A stretch of 64,000 nucleotides of DNA from Paraspadella gotoi (taxonomy: Eukaryota > Chaetognatha): contig CM119263.1 of assembly GCA_051294375.1 (NCBI GenBank), forward strand, positions 13,085,923 to 13,149,922, given 5' to 3'. Both the position numbers and the translations under genes were made by a program. The notes beneath the pieces are model-generated. The model was not told where the DNA came from. It saw nothing but the letters and a program-made list of their open reading frames with translations, and searched no databases. Shown here in pieces: positions 26,864-39,200 of the stretch (position 1 is its first letter; every line of letters begins with the position of its first letter).

Positions 26864-26915
<52 letters not shown>

Positions 26916-28548
26916 GAGAGAGAGATAAAGGAGAGAGACTGACTTTGAATACCACAACTGATATTCGAATCCGGAGAAGAGGATTTTTTATCCCGCGACT
27001 TAAAAGGTCACGTGGGCAAAAGGGTGGAAGTGCCCCGTGGCTACGTGGGATTGGAAAGCGGTGGAGGGATGCGATGATGATCTCAATTGAGAAGTGACAT
27101 CGGAGTTCATAAGGAAACGGGATTCGGAGGTGATGACAGATGAAGTGTGTTAGTTGTTGATAGTTGTACATATTGTTATCGTATATATTCAGTTAACGTA
27201 TATATTAAGTGAACTGTCTATAATCTACTAAATTTTTTTTTTAATTATTAAGAACCAAAGTTGGAACGGCCGAAAAAAAAAATTCCGAAGTTGCGTCATC
27301 GTCTCGAGTTAGAAATTTCGTCAGTTCTTTGCTTTTGTTGTAGAATATCATTTTTTGTTTTTTCTTTTAATTGGGGGGATGCTCTTTGAGTAGGGAATGG
27401 TGAAAATTCATGTCATATACATCGGATAAGTTTCTGCCTGAAAATTTTTTTTTTTTGAAAGGGAAAGGTTTCGCATGTGATTTAAGATAGTAAAAGTATC
27501 ATTAGCAATAACTACGTACAAATGAAATTTTATTGACTACAATTGTTTGTATTTTTTCTCTTTTCTTTTTTATTCTATGCGACCAAGTTCTCAAAAAGAA
27601 GAATCAAGCGCCAAGACAAAGATTTTGAAAGAGCGCTAACTCGCTCTTCCTCGCGACCAAGCCAGCTGACAAGCAGCGTCCTTATCGCGTGCAGACGCTC
27701 CGCTGAATCATCCTCACAGATCCAGAGGCTCGACTCTCTCTGCCCGAAGGGTCCGAGAGCCGAGTAATCGAGCTTTCCCCTCTCTCTGTCTCACTCTCTC
27801 TCCACTGAAAATATACGAGGTTATCAGCGAAATTTCGAACTGCCAAGTTGAGCCTTGATTCGTTCGGATTATTTCTGACGACCAATAACGAACAACTTCA
27901 AAAAAAAAGGTTGAAAAGAAAGTTCCCTCAATAATAGAAAATCAAAAAATAAAAAATCTAATTCATCCTTGTTAACGGAACTTTTTTGGTGAGTTGGTTG
28001 CCACTTAAAAAAAATTACTTGTTGAAAGTCGATGTTTCCTCTAATTTGTTTTTCGGTTAAATCTTGCCTTATACGGTATAGAAAATTAGGGTCTGAAAAA
28101 AAATGTATATTTAAGAAACCAAGGACTTCCATTGCTTATGGATTAAAACATACCATTTTGAATTTTATTCAGATAATATAACAATATTAATATAATTAAT
28201 ATAATTAATAACCTTAAAATTTATTTTAATCAAGCTTTGAAATGTTTGTTTTTTTTGCCTTTTTTCATATTCAACATCAGCAATATGAACCAAAGAGTGG
28301 AGTGATAAAAAGATTGAGCGATTGAACATTATTTTTTTTTGCTACCTATGGATATGTAATTGATAAATTTTAAATCCTTTAAAAATTTTTTTAAGCATAA
28401 CAGTATAGTAAATTCAATTATTTATGTAGTAATATCCAAATAAAGTCATAAAATTTCAATATCATTTTTTCTATTTTAATCAACAGATTTGGATTCGCCA
28501 TAAAAATTAAAAAACTTTTATAAAATATGTTATATAATATTTTTAATG
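24303..28548. repeat. copy A of a 4.2-kb near-identical tandem duplication
   Basis: Matches 28,574-32,784 throughout, in the same orientation and order, differing mainly by single-base and homopolymer length changes. Content: AT-rich DNA; (GA)n at 25,467-25,528 and 26,870-26,935; a stop-free 165-codon frame at 25,715-26,212 with no recognisable product, broken in copy B; and GC-richer pieces at 26,720-26,870 and 27,600-27,780. No gene is supported in either copy. Confidence 0.9.
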
Positions 28549-28573
28549 NNNNNNNNNNNNNNNNNNNNNNNNN
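28549..28573. other. assembly gap of 25 N
   Basis: 25 consecutive undetermined bases separate the two copies of the 4.2-kb block. Confidence 1.
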
Positions 28574-29728
28574 AGAGAGAGAGAGAGTGTGAGAGAGAGA
28601 GAGAGAAAGAGAGCAATTTGGCTGAAAAATAAAGATAATGCAAACGTCAAATATGGTATTAGAAAATTTCGTTCCATGAAGATTGATGGACTTTTAATTT
28701 GAGAGCTGAGAAGGCGAAATATGGCGCCGAAGAGCGAGGGGATGATGACTGCAACGTTATTAAAAAAATAGAAGCGTCAACCCTCGTTTACTTCCTTTTT
28801 TTTTATCTTGCGTTTTTCTTTTTTGAGCTTGAATTTTCTTTTTTTTCTTTCTAATCTTAAATTTTTTCTTCTTCTATCATCAAAGGAATTTGAATGGTGA
28901 TAGTCATTAATTTTTCTTTGCACGGGAAAGTGGCGAAAAAATTCCTATCTCTTATTGTAGCGGAAACAAAAATTTAATAATTATGAAAAAAAATTTAGTT
29001 GACCCTACCTAAATATTTATATAATCCATTATTTTATTTTTGCATTAGAAAGTATTTTTTACTAAATTTCAAATTTTTATTTTTTACTGTACAAAGCTAC
29101 AATTTAGGTTTAAGCCTCATTGAACAAAGGCTTTACAAGATTAATATTTTTTTATTTTTATATTTACTTAAAAGCAGAAAAATCAAACCTAAATTCTATT
29201 CTTACAGAAACAAAACTGTAATAACTATTAATTAATATTCATAGTTATCCCTTAAATATATTATTAAACTATATTGATTCCTAATTTTAACAATTAAAAT
29301 TTAGTAAAAGTACAGAATCTTTCTTTTTTTTTTATATTTATATTACTTCAAAGAGTTTTATTTTTATCCAATTAACAGAATCATTTGAAAAGAAAGTTTA
29401 AATAAAATCAGTCGATACCTTAAATTTTGATTCTTTCCTAGTTTTTTTTTATAAATTTTTGTGATAAAAGCTGAAAATCTTTTTAAAATTAGATCTTACC
29501 CTTTTTGGAAAAAAAAAATTAAAAACTTGAAAAAGATTTTTTCTTACCGATTTTTTAAAGAAAATTAAGCGAGCTGATTATATCGAATTTTTTAACTACT
29601 TTCCCAAATGATTATAGAAGAAAAAGTTATATGGTCAGAACCAGCTTAAGTTAAAGGGTCAAACGTTATGCTTTCAGCTTTTTACCCCCCCTGGTCACTT
29701 GGTCCCCTTAATTTCGTTTCTTCGTTCT

Positions 29729-29783
<55 letters not shown>

Positions 29784-31111
29784 TTAGGTTCCTTATTTGA
29801 AAGTTGATTATATTAAATTAAATGTTTAATGACGTTGTGCATAATTTATACTGTATGAATTGGATGAACTGTACTTAAATTTTACCCATTGCCCTTTCTC
29901 CTCTCGTTTTCCACCTCGTCGTCCACCTCGCCGTCCACCTCGCCCTCTCGGACGGATGCGATCTCCATGCGTTTCGACGCCCGTCGATGCGTTGCACCGG
30001 ATGGCCAGGAGAGCGTTAAATGGATTGGCGCCACTGTTTTGACCCCTTTATTGAAATCAATGATAAGTCAAGCTAAAAAATCATTCATAACTCTTTTAGG
30101 TCGTTTAGCAACACAGCTCCATCGGACAAAATTGGAAAAAGTACACTAACGAAAATTAGGAAAATATCATAATGTGGAAATGTTATCGAAGAGTTACAAA
30201 TGCGTTTTTGATTTAGTCATGCCCTGGTTAAATATCTTTATAAGCACCGTTTCCCTTAAAAAACAGCAAAACTTGTCGCTTGTTAAGTTCGTTGCCTCAC
30301 GAAAGAATCTCCCCGAGGTAAGAGTCCCACTGCGCGCAGTTGTTTGTAGTAAGAAGCAGGGGCATCAGTGTAGAGGGGTAGACACCCTGAACAAAACCGA
30401 GGGGTCCGGGAAAAGCTCAAAAGCTTAAAAATATATAAAACTTACCCAATCCTTTCTTGAGAAGTTGTTAAGTTTTAAATTGTAAGAAGATGGTATGAGC
30501 TTGACTTTCAAGGAGGCCTGGGGCCTGCAAAAAAAAGTTCAGGGGCCCGCCATTTCTCTACACGCCACGTTCGCCACTGGTGAGAAGATACGGTTCAATA
30601 GAAAGCATGAAAAATTTATTATTTACTTTAATCTCAAAATGTAAAATTAAATATCTTTACTAAATACAATGTCTAATATAGGTATAGGTATGATTTTCAC
30701 CTTCATTATTTTGATTGTTTAAAGATCCTTACTAAATACAATGTACAATGTTTAAAGATTTGTTCTAAATACAATGTCTACTAGTATGTATACGACTATA
30801 CGTATGATTTTCCCCTCCATTCTTGTGATTGTTCTACAGTAATATCAATTTCCTTGGTCTAAAAAGTGATTTTTCATTGCGGCCCACCGAATGTGTTTTT
30901 TCTTGGTCCCATCAATTCAACTATTCAAAAGTTAACGGAAACATTTCCAACATTCTAAACCAAATCAGTCGGCGCCTCTTCCTTGGCCTTTACCCCCCTC
31001 ACCCTTCGTTTCAACCATCGACCCCTCAATACAGATTCGGCCTAGTTGACGTCCTGGGAGACGAAACGTCGCTGACCGGAAGTGGCGAGGGAATTCAAAA
31101 GGACGCAAGGG

Positions 31112-31170
<59 letters not shown>

Positions 31171-32784
31171 GACTGACTTTGAATACCACAACTGATATCG
31201 AATCCGGAGAAGAGGATTTTTTATCCCGCGACTTAAAAGGTCACGTGGGCAAAAGGGGTGGAAGTGCCCCCGTGGCTACGTGGGATTGGAAAGCGGTGGA
31301 GGGATGCGATGATGATCTCAATTGAGAAGTGACATCGGAGTTCATAAGGAAACGGGATTCGGAGGTGATGACAGATGAAGTGTGTTAGTTGTTGATAGTT
31401 GTACATATTGTTATCGTATATATTCAGTTAACGTATATATTAAGTGAACTGTCTATAATCTACTAAATTTTTTTTTTTAATTATTAAGAACCAAAGTTGG
31501 AACGGCCGAAAAAAAAAATTCCGAAGTTGCGTCATCGTCTCGAGTTAGAAAATTTCGTCAGTTCTTTGCTTTTGTTGTAGAATATCATTTTTTGTTTTTT
31601 CTTTTAATTGGGGGGATGCTCTTTGAGTAGGGAATGGTGAAAATTCATGTCATATACATCGGATAAGTTTCTGCCTGAAAATTTTTTTTTTTGAAAGGGA
31701 AAGGTTTCGCATGTGATTTAAGATAGTAAAAGTATCATTAGCAATAACTACGTACAAATGAAATTTTATTGACTACAATTGTTTGTATTTTTTCTCTTTT
31801 CTTTTTTTATTCTATGCGACCAAGTTCTCAAAAAGAAGAATCAAGCGCCAAGACAAAGATTTTGAAAGAGCGCTAACTCGCTCTTCCTCGCGACCAAGCC
31901 AGCTGACAAGCAGCGTCCTTATCGCGTGCAGACGCTCCGCTGAATCATCCTCACAGATCCAGAGGCTCGACTCTCTCTGCCCGAAGGGTCCGAGAGCCGA
32001 GTAATCGAGCTTTCCCCTCTCTCTGTCTCACTCTCTCTCCACTGAAAATATACGAGGTTATCAGCGAAATTTCGAACTGCCAAGTTGAGCCTGATTCGTT
32101 CGGATTATTTCTGACGACCAATAACGAACAACTTCAAAAAAAAGGTTGAAAAGAAAGTTCCCTCAATAATAGAAAATCAAAAAATAAAAAATCTAATTCA
32201 TCCTTGTTAACGGAACTTTTTTTGGTGAGTTGGTTGCCACTTAAAAAAAATTACTTGTTGAAAGTCGATGTTTCCTCTAATTTGTTTTTCGGTTAAATCT
32301 TGCCTTATACGGTATAGAAAATTAGGGTCTGAAAAAAAATGTATATTTAAGAAACCAAGGACTTCCATTGCTTATGGATTAAAACATACCATTTTGAATT
32401 TTATTCAGATAATATAACAATATTAATATAATTAATATAATTAATAAACCTTAAAATTTATTTTAATCAAGCTTTGAAATGTTTGTTTTTTTGCCTTTTT
32501 TCATATTCAACATCAGCAATATGAACCAAAGAGTGGAGTGATAAAAAGATTGAGCGATTGAACATTATTTTTTTTGCTACCTATGGATATGTAATTGATA
32601 AATTTTAAATCCTTTAAAAATTTTTTTAAGCATAACAGTATAGTAAATTCAATTATTTATGTAGTAATATCCAAATAAAGTCATAAAATTTCAATATCAT
32701 TTTTTCTATTTTAATCAACAGATTTGGATTCGCCATAAAAAATTAAAAAACTTTTATAAAATATGTTATATAATATTTTTAATG
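28574..32784. repeat. copy B of the 4.2-kb near-identical tandem duplication
   Basis: Starts inside the (GA)n tract equivalent to about 24,303 and ends at TTTTTAATG, exactly where copy A meets the gap; unique sequence follows. The 165-codon frame of copy A is interrupted here by small indels near 30,135-30,175, which argues against its being a gene. Confidence 0.9.
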
Positions 32785-33250
32785 TTTAGACCGCAAAAAA
32801 TGACTAAGATGTTTTAACATATATGAGTTTCTACTACAGAGAATAAAAAAGTCCTGAATTTTTACCTTTTTTCCCCCGTTTGAAATGCTGAAGACGATAA
32901 AATTTTTATTAACATGTTTTATATTTTTGATTTAAATTTTTATGAAAAATCTGAATTTTTATTAAATGTTTTTAAAAAAAATTTAAATTTACTATTTTAT
33001 AAGAATATTACTACAAATATAATGTATTTAACTATTCTGTTATAATATTTTTGTATTAATTAATCAAACTTTCTCACATCTAAATATCCTTGTTTGATCA
33101 CTCAAATAATTTTTTTGTTCTTGAGTGCTCCACTCTAATGAACAAGAAACATTTGTACCAATCCTATAAAGATGACTGCTGTATTGTTTCAATTTTTAGT
33201 TGATATTTCATGTTCCTTTACAGGTCTTCTTGCTCTATTTGCCGGATAGT
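32785..33250 (+). other. upstream region of the RING gene
   Basis: AT-rich, with no exon-like segment until an acceptor-like TTTACAG at 33,217-33,223, then 27 bp before the ATG. The RING gene may therefore have an untranslated first exon farther upstream. Confidence 0.4.
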
Positions 33251-34789
33251 ATGGAAGTTTTCAATCAGGACGGCGTCCTTTCGCGCAAGGGCGCTTCTGG
33301 CAAGTTCTACTGTGGCCGACGCCTTCTCCGCTGCTCCTGTTGCGACGGCGTTTGCGGACCCAACAGCGGCTGCAACTGTTACGCCTGCGCCCTGTTACCC
33401 GAGAGACCTGTCACGTGTTCGCGTAAGCACGAGCTTGTTTTGGTTCAACGCGACAATGGGTGGATGTGCGATGGAGAGCAAGGGCCGGGAGGATGTCGCC
33501 GCGGTATAACGAGCTTCGGACAAACGAGAGGCCTAAAGCGGTTTCGTTGCGCAAAATGCGATTACGACCTTTGCGATCTCTGTTTTAGCCACCGCGGTGG
33601 CATCCTCCGCGTTGAGACCAAGTGCCCATCTGGCCACCTGCTTCGCCTCGCAACGCAGTTCGACGGCTGGAGCTGCGATGGCGGCCTCGTTTTCTGCTGG
33701 GGAACCCTCACTCCTGCGAGATCAAGTGACTCAGTAAAAGAGCGCCACCGCTGCGAACTTTGCGACTTTGATCTCTGCGGTTTTTGTTTCCTCAATCGAT
33801 CGGGACCACCCCGAAGTCTCATCAACTTTGAAGGCAGGGTCGCCACCCTGGGTAAAACTGGCTGCTACTATTGCACCAGTACAACTCTCTCCTGTGATTG
33901 CTGCGACGGCCGCTGCGGTCCCAACAACGGCTGTAACTGCGTCGGATGCCGGGCGCTGGATGCGAGGGCGCCGAAAAAAAATCGAGAGGGCGTCTTTGCC
34001 GTTAAGGGCTCCTCGGGAAAGTTTTATTGTCGGCGCCGCATACTCAACTGCTCCTGCTGCGATGGTTATTGCGGACCCAATAACGGATGCAATTGCGACG
34101 CCTGCCAGATCCTCGACCTGCAGGACCCACAGATTAACAGAGTAGGAAGGTTAGCGACGCGCGACTTGGAAGGGATCTATTTTTGTGGCTTCAGCTGCAG
34201 CCCCGCAAACGCCTGCTTCGACTGCCGACGTCTGAGGAACGTCGTCGAAGCGTCAAGAGACTGCGAGCCTTTTCAAGCGAGACTGCCGTCGCCCTTCAAC
34301 GTAGAAGATGGCATCGACGTAGTAGCTTCTGACGGGTCGCTGCGGCTCTGCGTTCTCTGCGAAGACTTCGTCGCCGACGTTCGCTTTCATCCATGCGGTC
34401 ACGATGCCGTCTGCTTTGCCTGTAGCTTTAGATGGAAAAAATGCGCCGCGACCGACTGTGGTCAAACTATCGTCGACCGGAAGCGTTTGACTTTGGTGAT
34501 GGGAAATGACGTGGAAATCGGCGCCGAGGGTCACGGCGCTTCGGGGCCGAGAAGCGAGGGCGACAGTCTTGAGGACGAAATGAAGGTCGTTTTGACGACC
34601 GAGTTGAAGAGACTGAAGCAAAAACAGAAAGAGTTGGAGGAGGAGAAATTCTGTTCCATCTGCATTCGGGACGCCAAGAACACTATTTTCGACTGCGGCC
34701 ACGTTGCCTGTCGGAACTGCGCAGAGAAATTGCGCGAGTGCCATATTTGTCGAGAGAGAATTCGGACGAGGAAGAGGGTTTTCTTTTAG
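33251..34789 (+). CDS. RING-finger protein with repeated CCDGxCGPNxGCNC units, E3 ubiquitin ligase candidate
   Basis: 512 residues in one uninterrupted frame. The start is the first ATG after an in-frame stop at 33,197. Three Cys-rich units of the form CxCCDGxCGPNxGCNCxxC lie at about residues 15-47, 203-234 and 254-286, with a decayed fourth at 305-327. Between units 1 and 2 are two ZZ/C1-like zinc modules (56-115 and 125-181), each with WxCDG and then RCxxCDxDLCxxC. Then come a C3HC4-like RING (367-403: CVLC...CGH...C..C), a Glu/Lys-rich coiled coil (443-466), and a second, canonical RING at the C-terminus (468-503: CSIC...FDCGHVACRNC...CHIC). C-terminal RINGs of this kind recruit E2 enzymes, so ubiquitin ligase activity is likely; the substrate is unknown. 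The CCDG unit is probably a zinc- or disulfide-bonded module that I cannot name. The exon is much richer in GC than its surroundings. Confidence 0.85.
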   Translation: MEVFNQDGVLSRKGASGKFYCGRRLLRCSCCDGVCGPNSGCNCYACALLPERPVTCSRKHELVLVQRDNGWMCDGEQGPGGCRRGITSFGQTRGLKRFRCAKCDYDLCDLCFSHRGGILRVETKCPSGHLLRLATQFDGWSCDGGLVFCWGTLTPARSSDSVKERHRCELCDFDLCGFCFLNRSGPPRSLINFEGRVATLGKTGCYYCTSTTLSCDCCDGRCGPNNGCNCVGCRALDARAPKKNREGVFAVKGSSGKFYCRRRILNCSCCDGYCGPNNGCNCDACQILDLQDPQINRVGRLATRDLEGIYFCGFSCSPANACFDCRRLRNVVEASRDCEPFQARLPSPFNVEDGIDVVASDGSLRLCVLCEDFVADVRFHPCGHDAVCFACSFRWKKCAATDCGQTIVDRKRLTLVMGNDVEIGAEGHGASGPRSEGDSLEDEMKVVLTTELKRLKQKQKELEEEKFCSICIRDAKNTIFDCGHVACRNCAEKLRECHICRERIRTRKRVFF

Positions 34790-34936
34790 GGAATAATGTC
34801 AATTCTCCTGAATTATAAGAAAACAACAACAACCAACAATGAGTGAAGGTTGCGTGTGGTTACTGCCACAATTGGTTCTTTTTCTTTTCCTTTCTTTTAT
34901 ATTTGGAACATCGGTGAACGCAAGGATTCTGCAAAT

Positions 34937-34942
34937 AATAAA
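34937..34942 (+). terminator. poly(A) signal candidate of the RING gene
   Basis: AATAAA about 150 bp after the stop codon. Confidence 0.6.
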
Positions 34943-35032
34943 TCTTTCATTATTGCGATGTCAATGGCGATGAAGCATTGCATTTGTGTCTTTTTTTATT
35001 TATAGCGTTGAGAATAGATAGGATAATATAAA

Positions 35033-35660
35033 AAACAAGTTTGAGCAAACAATTTCCGATCTGCCTACGATAATTAAGCGGTAATCAGCTAATCAGATGA
35101 TAAATCACAATATTTTAAAAAAATTTTTTTAAACTTGCATCATTTTTTTAATTTGCATAATTTTTTCAACTTGCATAATTTTTTAAATTGCAACATTTTT
35201 TCACATTAATTAATTAATTAAAACATTTATTAGTAATCATAAATAATAAAGATTCAAGTAAATGTTACTCATGTTTCCGTCAAAACTTTATATCTTGCTT
35301 CACACGAAATTTCATCTCAATCGATGAATTCAATTATGATTAATTCTAGTAATAATGAGTTAAAATAAGTAAAAAGATTCAAGTAAATATGACTCACATT
35401 TTTTTCATTTAAACTCATTTCCACTCGCACGTTTCCACCGAAACTTTATATCAAGCTTCGTCACACACTTTCCTACCCACACACAAAATTTAAACTCAGA
35501 GTAATTATTGGTTAAAATAAGTAAAAAGATTTTAGTAAATTTGACTTATGTTTTTTCCATTGAAACTCATTTCCATTTCGAAAAATTGGCAACGTCTCAA
35601 TTCTACAACATAGTTACAATCTTAATTCTCAGAATTTAATTGAAAATTCATTTTATTTTC
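35033..35660 (+). repeat. dispersed GCCGGATCTGC-family repeat, diverged copy
   Basis: Begins with AAGTTTGAGCAAACAATTTCC and GATCTGCC, then an ATTAATTA-rich core, then the family's CACACTTTCCTACCCACACA block near 35,461. The terminal hairpin is missing. Confidence 0.6.
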
Positions 35661-35725
35661 AAGCTTTAGTTTACAAACCTACGGCGAAATAATCATTTAG
35701 ACCTTTTTTTCTCATATCGACAAAA

Positions 35726-36221
35726 ATGGAAACAGCAGAGTCGCCCGGAGCGTCTCAAGGTTCCGCCGACGATAAAGGCCTCCTGCCTGCGAAGGAGGGG
35801 ACAAAACCGCAGCGTCGCCTTCCTTCGAGAGAGAATCCTACCCAGTAAGATTTTTAGCCGGCTCTATAATTCACTTTGTCGGTCCGTCGGTCCGCCCCCC
35901 AATCTTGTCGGTAAGTCACTTAAATCATTTCAGAACATCGAATTATGATAAATTATGTAAACATTTCAATTTTCGTTACCACTTACTAACTTATTTAACT
36001 TAGAAATAAGCTGAGATTTTGAATTATTAACAAATTATTGTCCAAATTTTTTTCTTTGTTGTACATTGTCAAATGTAATTATTTTTTTCTCTCTCTCTCT
36101 CTTTCTTTCTTTCACTTTTCACTATTTCAAAAATTTTCTTCTTCTTCTCTGTCCTTACCCTCACCTGTCCTCTCATCTGGCCACTGTCCTTTACTCAGCC
36201 CTTTGTTGGAAACTCTACCTG

Positions 36222-36271
<50 letters not shown>

Positions 36272-39200
36272 ACTTAATGTGTTGAGCATTTTTGTTAATA
36301 TTTTTCAAAGCTGATGAAGACTCGAACCAATAGAGTCGAAACATGTTCTAATAATAATAAAATCGTTGTATTGGCAAAATTAATAAACCTTTCTCGATAA
36401 ATTATGCAAAAAAATATATTTCACTATTTTATTATGCTTTTTTCTCTTTATATTAAATGTAAATTCAAACTGCATTAATTAATTTTTGATAAATTAGTTA
36501 TTAATTAATTATTAATTATTTTGTAATTAATTAATTTATTCATTAATGTGATCGAGATTTTTATTTGTGATGGACAAAAATGATTCTGACGCGAATAAAA
36601 AAAATAATATTAATTAATTACCGCTAATGATCGTGGGCAGCTCCGGCATTGTTTGCCCAAACTTGTTTTTTTATTCACTTTAAGGAGAGAAAAGGAAAGT
36701 CCAAAAGAAAAAAATAGCTATCTTAACTAATTCACCAATGTCTTGATATGTTTAAAGTTGTAGTTAGTCTAAATCCTGAACAACAATTTTTATACTATTT
36801 TTATCATATTTTCGTCATCATTTTGACATTTTTCAACAGCAAAAAGCGCAGACGTAGTTGTCACGTGTTTTGGCTTCTCTACTTAAAAAACATGAAGGTC
36901 ACTGTACGAAGAAAAGCAAGTCTCACGTTATCTCTTTTGATGCCAATATTACTTTGGTAAATGAATTTTAATGCATTATATATTAGCGTTATAAATTTTA
37001 AAAAACAATTAATTAGAGATTGTTTTTCTCTCGGCCGCGAGTAGTCATGGGGTAACTCTGATAACTTTGGTCCAATCGTCTGCCCCGTGCCCCGTTTTAC
37101 GGACTCAATCTCTCACAAACTTTTAACCATGGAACGTATCTTTTGCATCTGGTCATATTTCTTGCCATTTGTGACAATGGGGAGACATGTTTGATGCCTG
37201 CAGTATTAAGGATTTTACGACTGCTGGCTCACAGGGCTTGGAACCTGCAGTGACCACCCCATGTTGCTGGTGTGTTTATGTTAACACCATCACACTTAAC
37301 CAGCGTGGCCATGAGGGTATTGAATTGGGGAACAAGTACTTAGATGTCCTAGCTGTAGTCGGGCATTGCCTCGGTTCACCCCGCCTAGAATCATGACACT
37401 TTTAGTTGTGACCCGGTGGCTCATTGAGTAAAGCCATCAGCTCATTACTACTAGGTACCGGGTTCAATCCCAACCCTGTTCCTACCCTGCGGGAAGCGGG
37501 AGGACGCCCGTAAGCGGCCTTGGGGGCATGGCAAACCCTCAAGCCTGGTTCCAAGCCCAGGGACCCGTTCCATGGCTGCTAGAGCGGGTTATAGAAGTTA
37601 CGGACAGTCATCTTCAGCCCACGTAGCGCCTTATCCACATAACCAATGGGACGAACTAAGTTTCCCCAAGCTATACGGGAGTCGCATTTAGGAATTCATA
37701 GGAATTATCTTTTGTTTGGATAAAAGTAGTGGTTTTGAGAAGGCGTTTGATTACTGTGGAAATAAGATCAGACATGGAACAAGATTTCTTTTTGTCTGGA
37801 AACAAATTTTTGGAAACGTGCTTTTTTGCATAATTTTAATTATCGGTTAAATTAGTAAAATGAAAAAAAAATATAAGTTATTTGTATACAAAGATTTTGC
37901 TTGAAATTTTTTTTTCATTTCTCTATTATTAAATTATAAGTTTAAAGAAAGTGCAAATATAGAATATCTAAAATATCGCGCTGTTGGCTTTGGGGGCTTC
38001 CGACCCACAGTGACACATCCAGTCACTGGCGCGGTTACCTTAGGACGGTCTCGCTTTGCCAACGCAGAGGGAAGTCGTTCGGACTGTGGATGGATCACAA
38101 CGCCTCGGATGGTGTGTTCCTCTTCTGAGCCAATGGATTTGGCTGAACGATGGTGGACGTGAGGCGGTGTGAATATACCGCCACAAAGGATTGCACTCGA
38201 AATCGGCAGCGAAAGAGGTCTAAGGAACTAGGAAGCGAGGAAAAATCGACCGCTTCTTCATCTCTGATATGTGTAGTTATTAACATAGAATCATTTAAAC
38301 TATAAATCATAACAAAATTTTTTGCCAATTCAGAATTTAAAAAACGGTTTCTGGTAGAACTTGAAAAGTAAATAAAAAGTATTATTACTAAATTTCCAAT
38401 TTTTTATATTTTATCGGTTAAAATTAGCAAAAACTTTGGTATAAAGATTATGATGATGATGATGATAATGATGATTTTAAGGGTTTTTCCCCTATATGAC
38501 CCACTTATTATTGAAATATTGAAAAACGAAGACAACTTTTTGTAGGCTATCTGAATACGTTCTTAATTTTTTTTTTCAAAAAAAAGTTTTTTTTCATTGC
38601 CAATACATTTATAAATATTTAAATGATTCAACGTTATACTATATTTCATTAGTTAAAAAAGTGATAATAAATATTGATATAAACTATATGATAAAAAGTG
38701 ATAAATTTTGGTCCGCCTTACTGGTCACCCTAAAATGCGGTCACGAGGTCAGAAAGTAAATACGGTTTATTTCGCATTACCCTTTCTTATTTTAGTTTAT
38801 ACGTTACAGAAAGGTTATAAATTATAATATACTTGTTATATAAAAATTTTGTAGTAAAGTAGTCCCGTTGTTCATTTGGAAATACGTACACAGATGAAAG
38901 TTACTGTGGCACAACACTTTAAACTTGCCGGTTTACCTTTCAAAAATAATTTTCTTTTATTATGATCATCATCTAAATCAGCATTACTCTGATAATACTA
39001 ATCGAGGGAGTTTACAAGACAAAAACCCAAGCGCCGAGAAGATATTTTCCTCTTCAAACGGATAGCCTCTTGCCTTTTGATCTTTCTTCCTTATGTAAGG
39101 TTTTTCTGTCAACAATAACCTAAAAAAGTAAGACCTCAAAACGGGATTTTATTACTTTTAGTTGGAGCGCAGCTTTATGGGCCAGGAAAGTAAGTGAATG

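Larger units (their letters stand above)
35958..36395 (+). mobile_element. nested Penelope-like fragment with hammerhead ribozyme
   Basis: A 438-bp insertion flanked by an 11-bp direct repeat GATAAATTATG (35,947-35,957 and 36,396-36,406). It shares TTTGTTGTACATT, a (CT)n tract and the hammerhead with the 62.6-kb copy, in the opposite orientation to it. No coding region. Confidence 0.7.
35851..36670 (-). repeat. dispersed GCCGGATCTGC-family repeat, split by a Penelope-like insertion
   Basis: Reverse orientation: starts AGCCGGCTCTATAATTCAC, continues to GATAAATTATG (35,957), resumes at 36,396 and ends at CTCCGGCATTGTTTGCCCAAA near 36,650. It lies in ABCA intron 1, directly after the exon 1 donor. 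The repeat is continuous once the nested element is removed. Confidence 0.7.

Noticed and set aside
26620-26928. 102-codon frame in copy A with a matching frame in copy B
   Set aside because: It runs into a (GA)n tract, has no recognisable product, and the duplicate is probably an assembly artefact, so matching frames are not independent evidence.
34253-34744. 163-codon minus-strand frame
   Set aside because: Shadow of the RING gene, which has clear Cys/His spacing on the plus strand.
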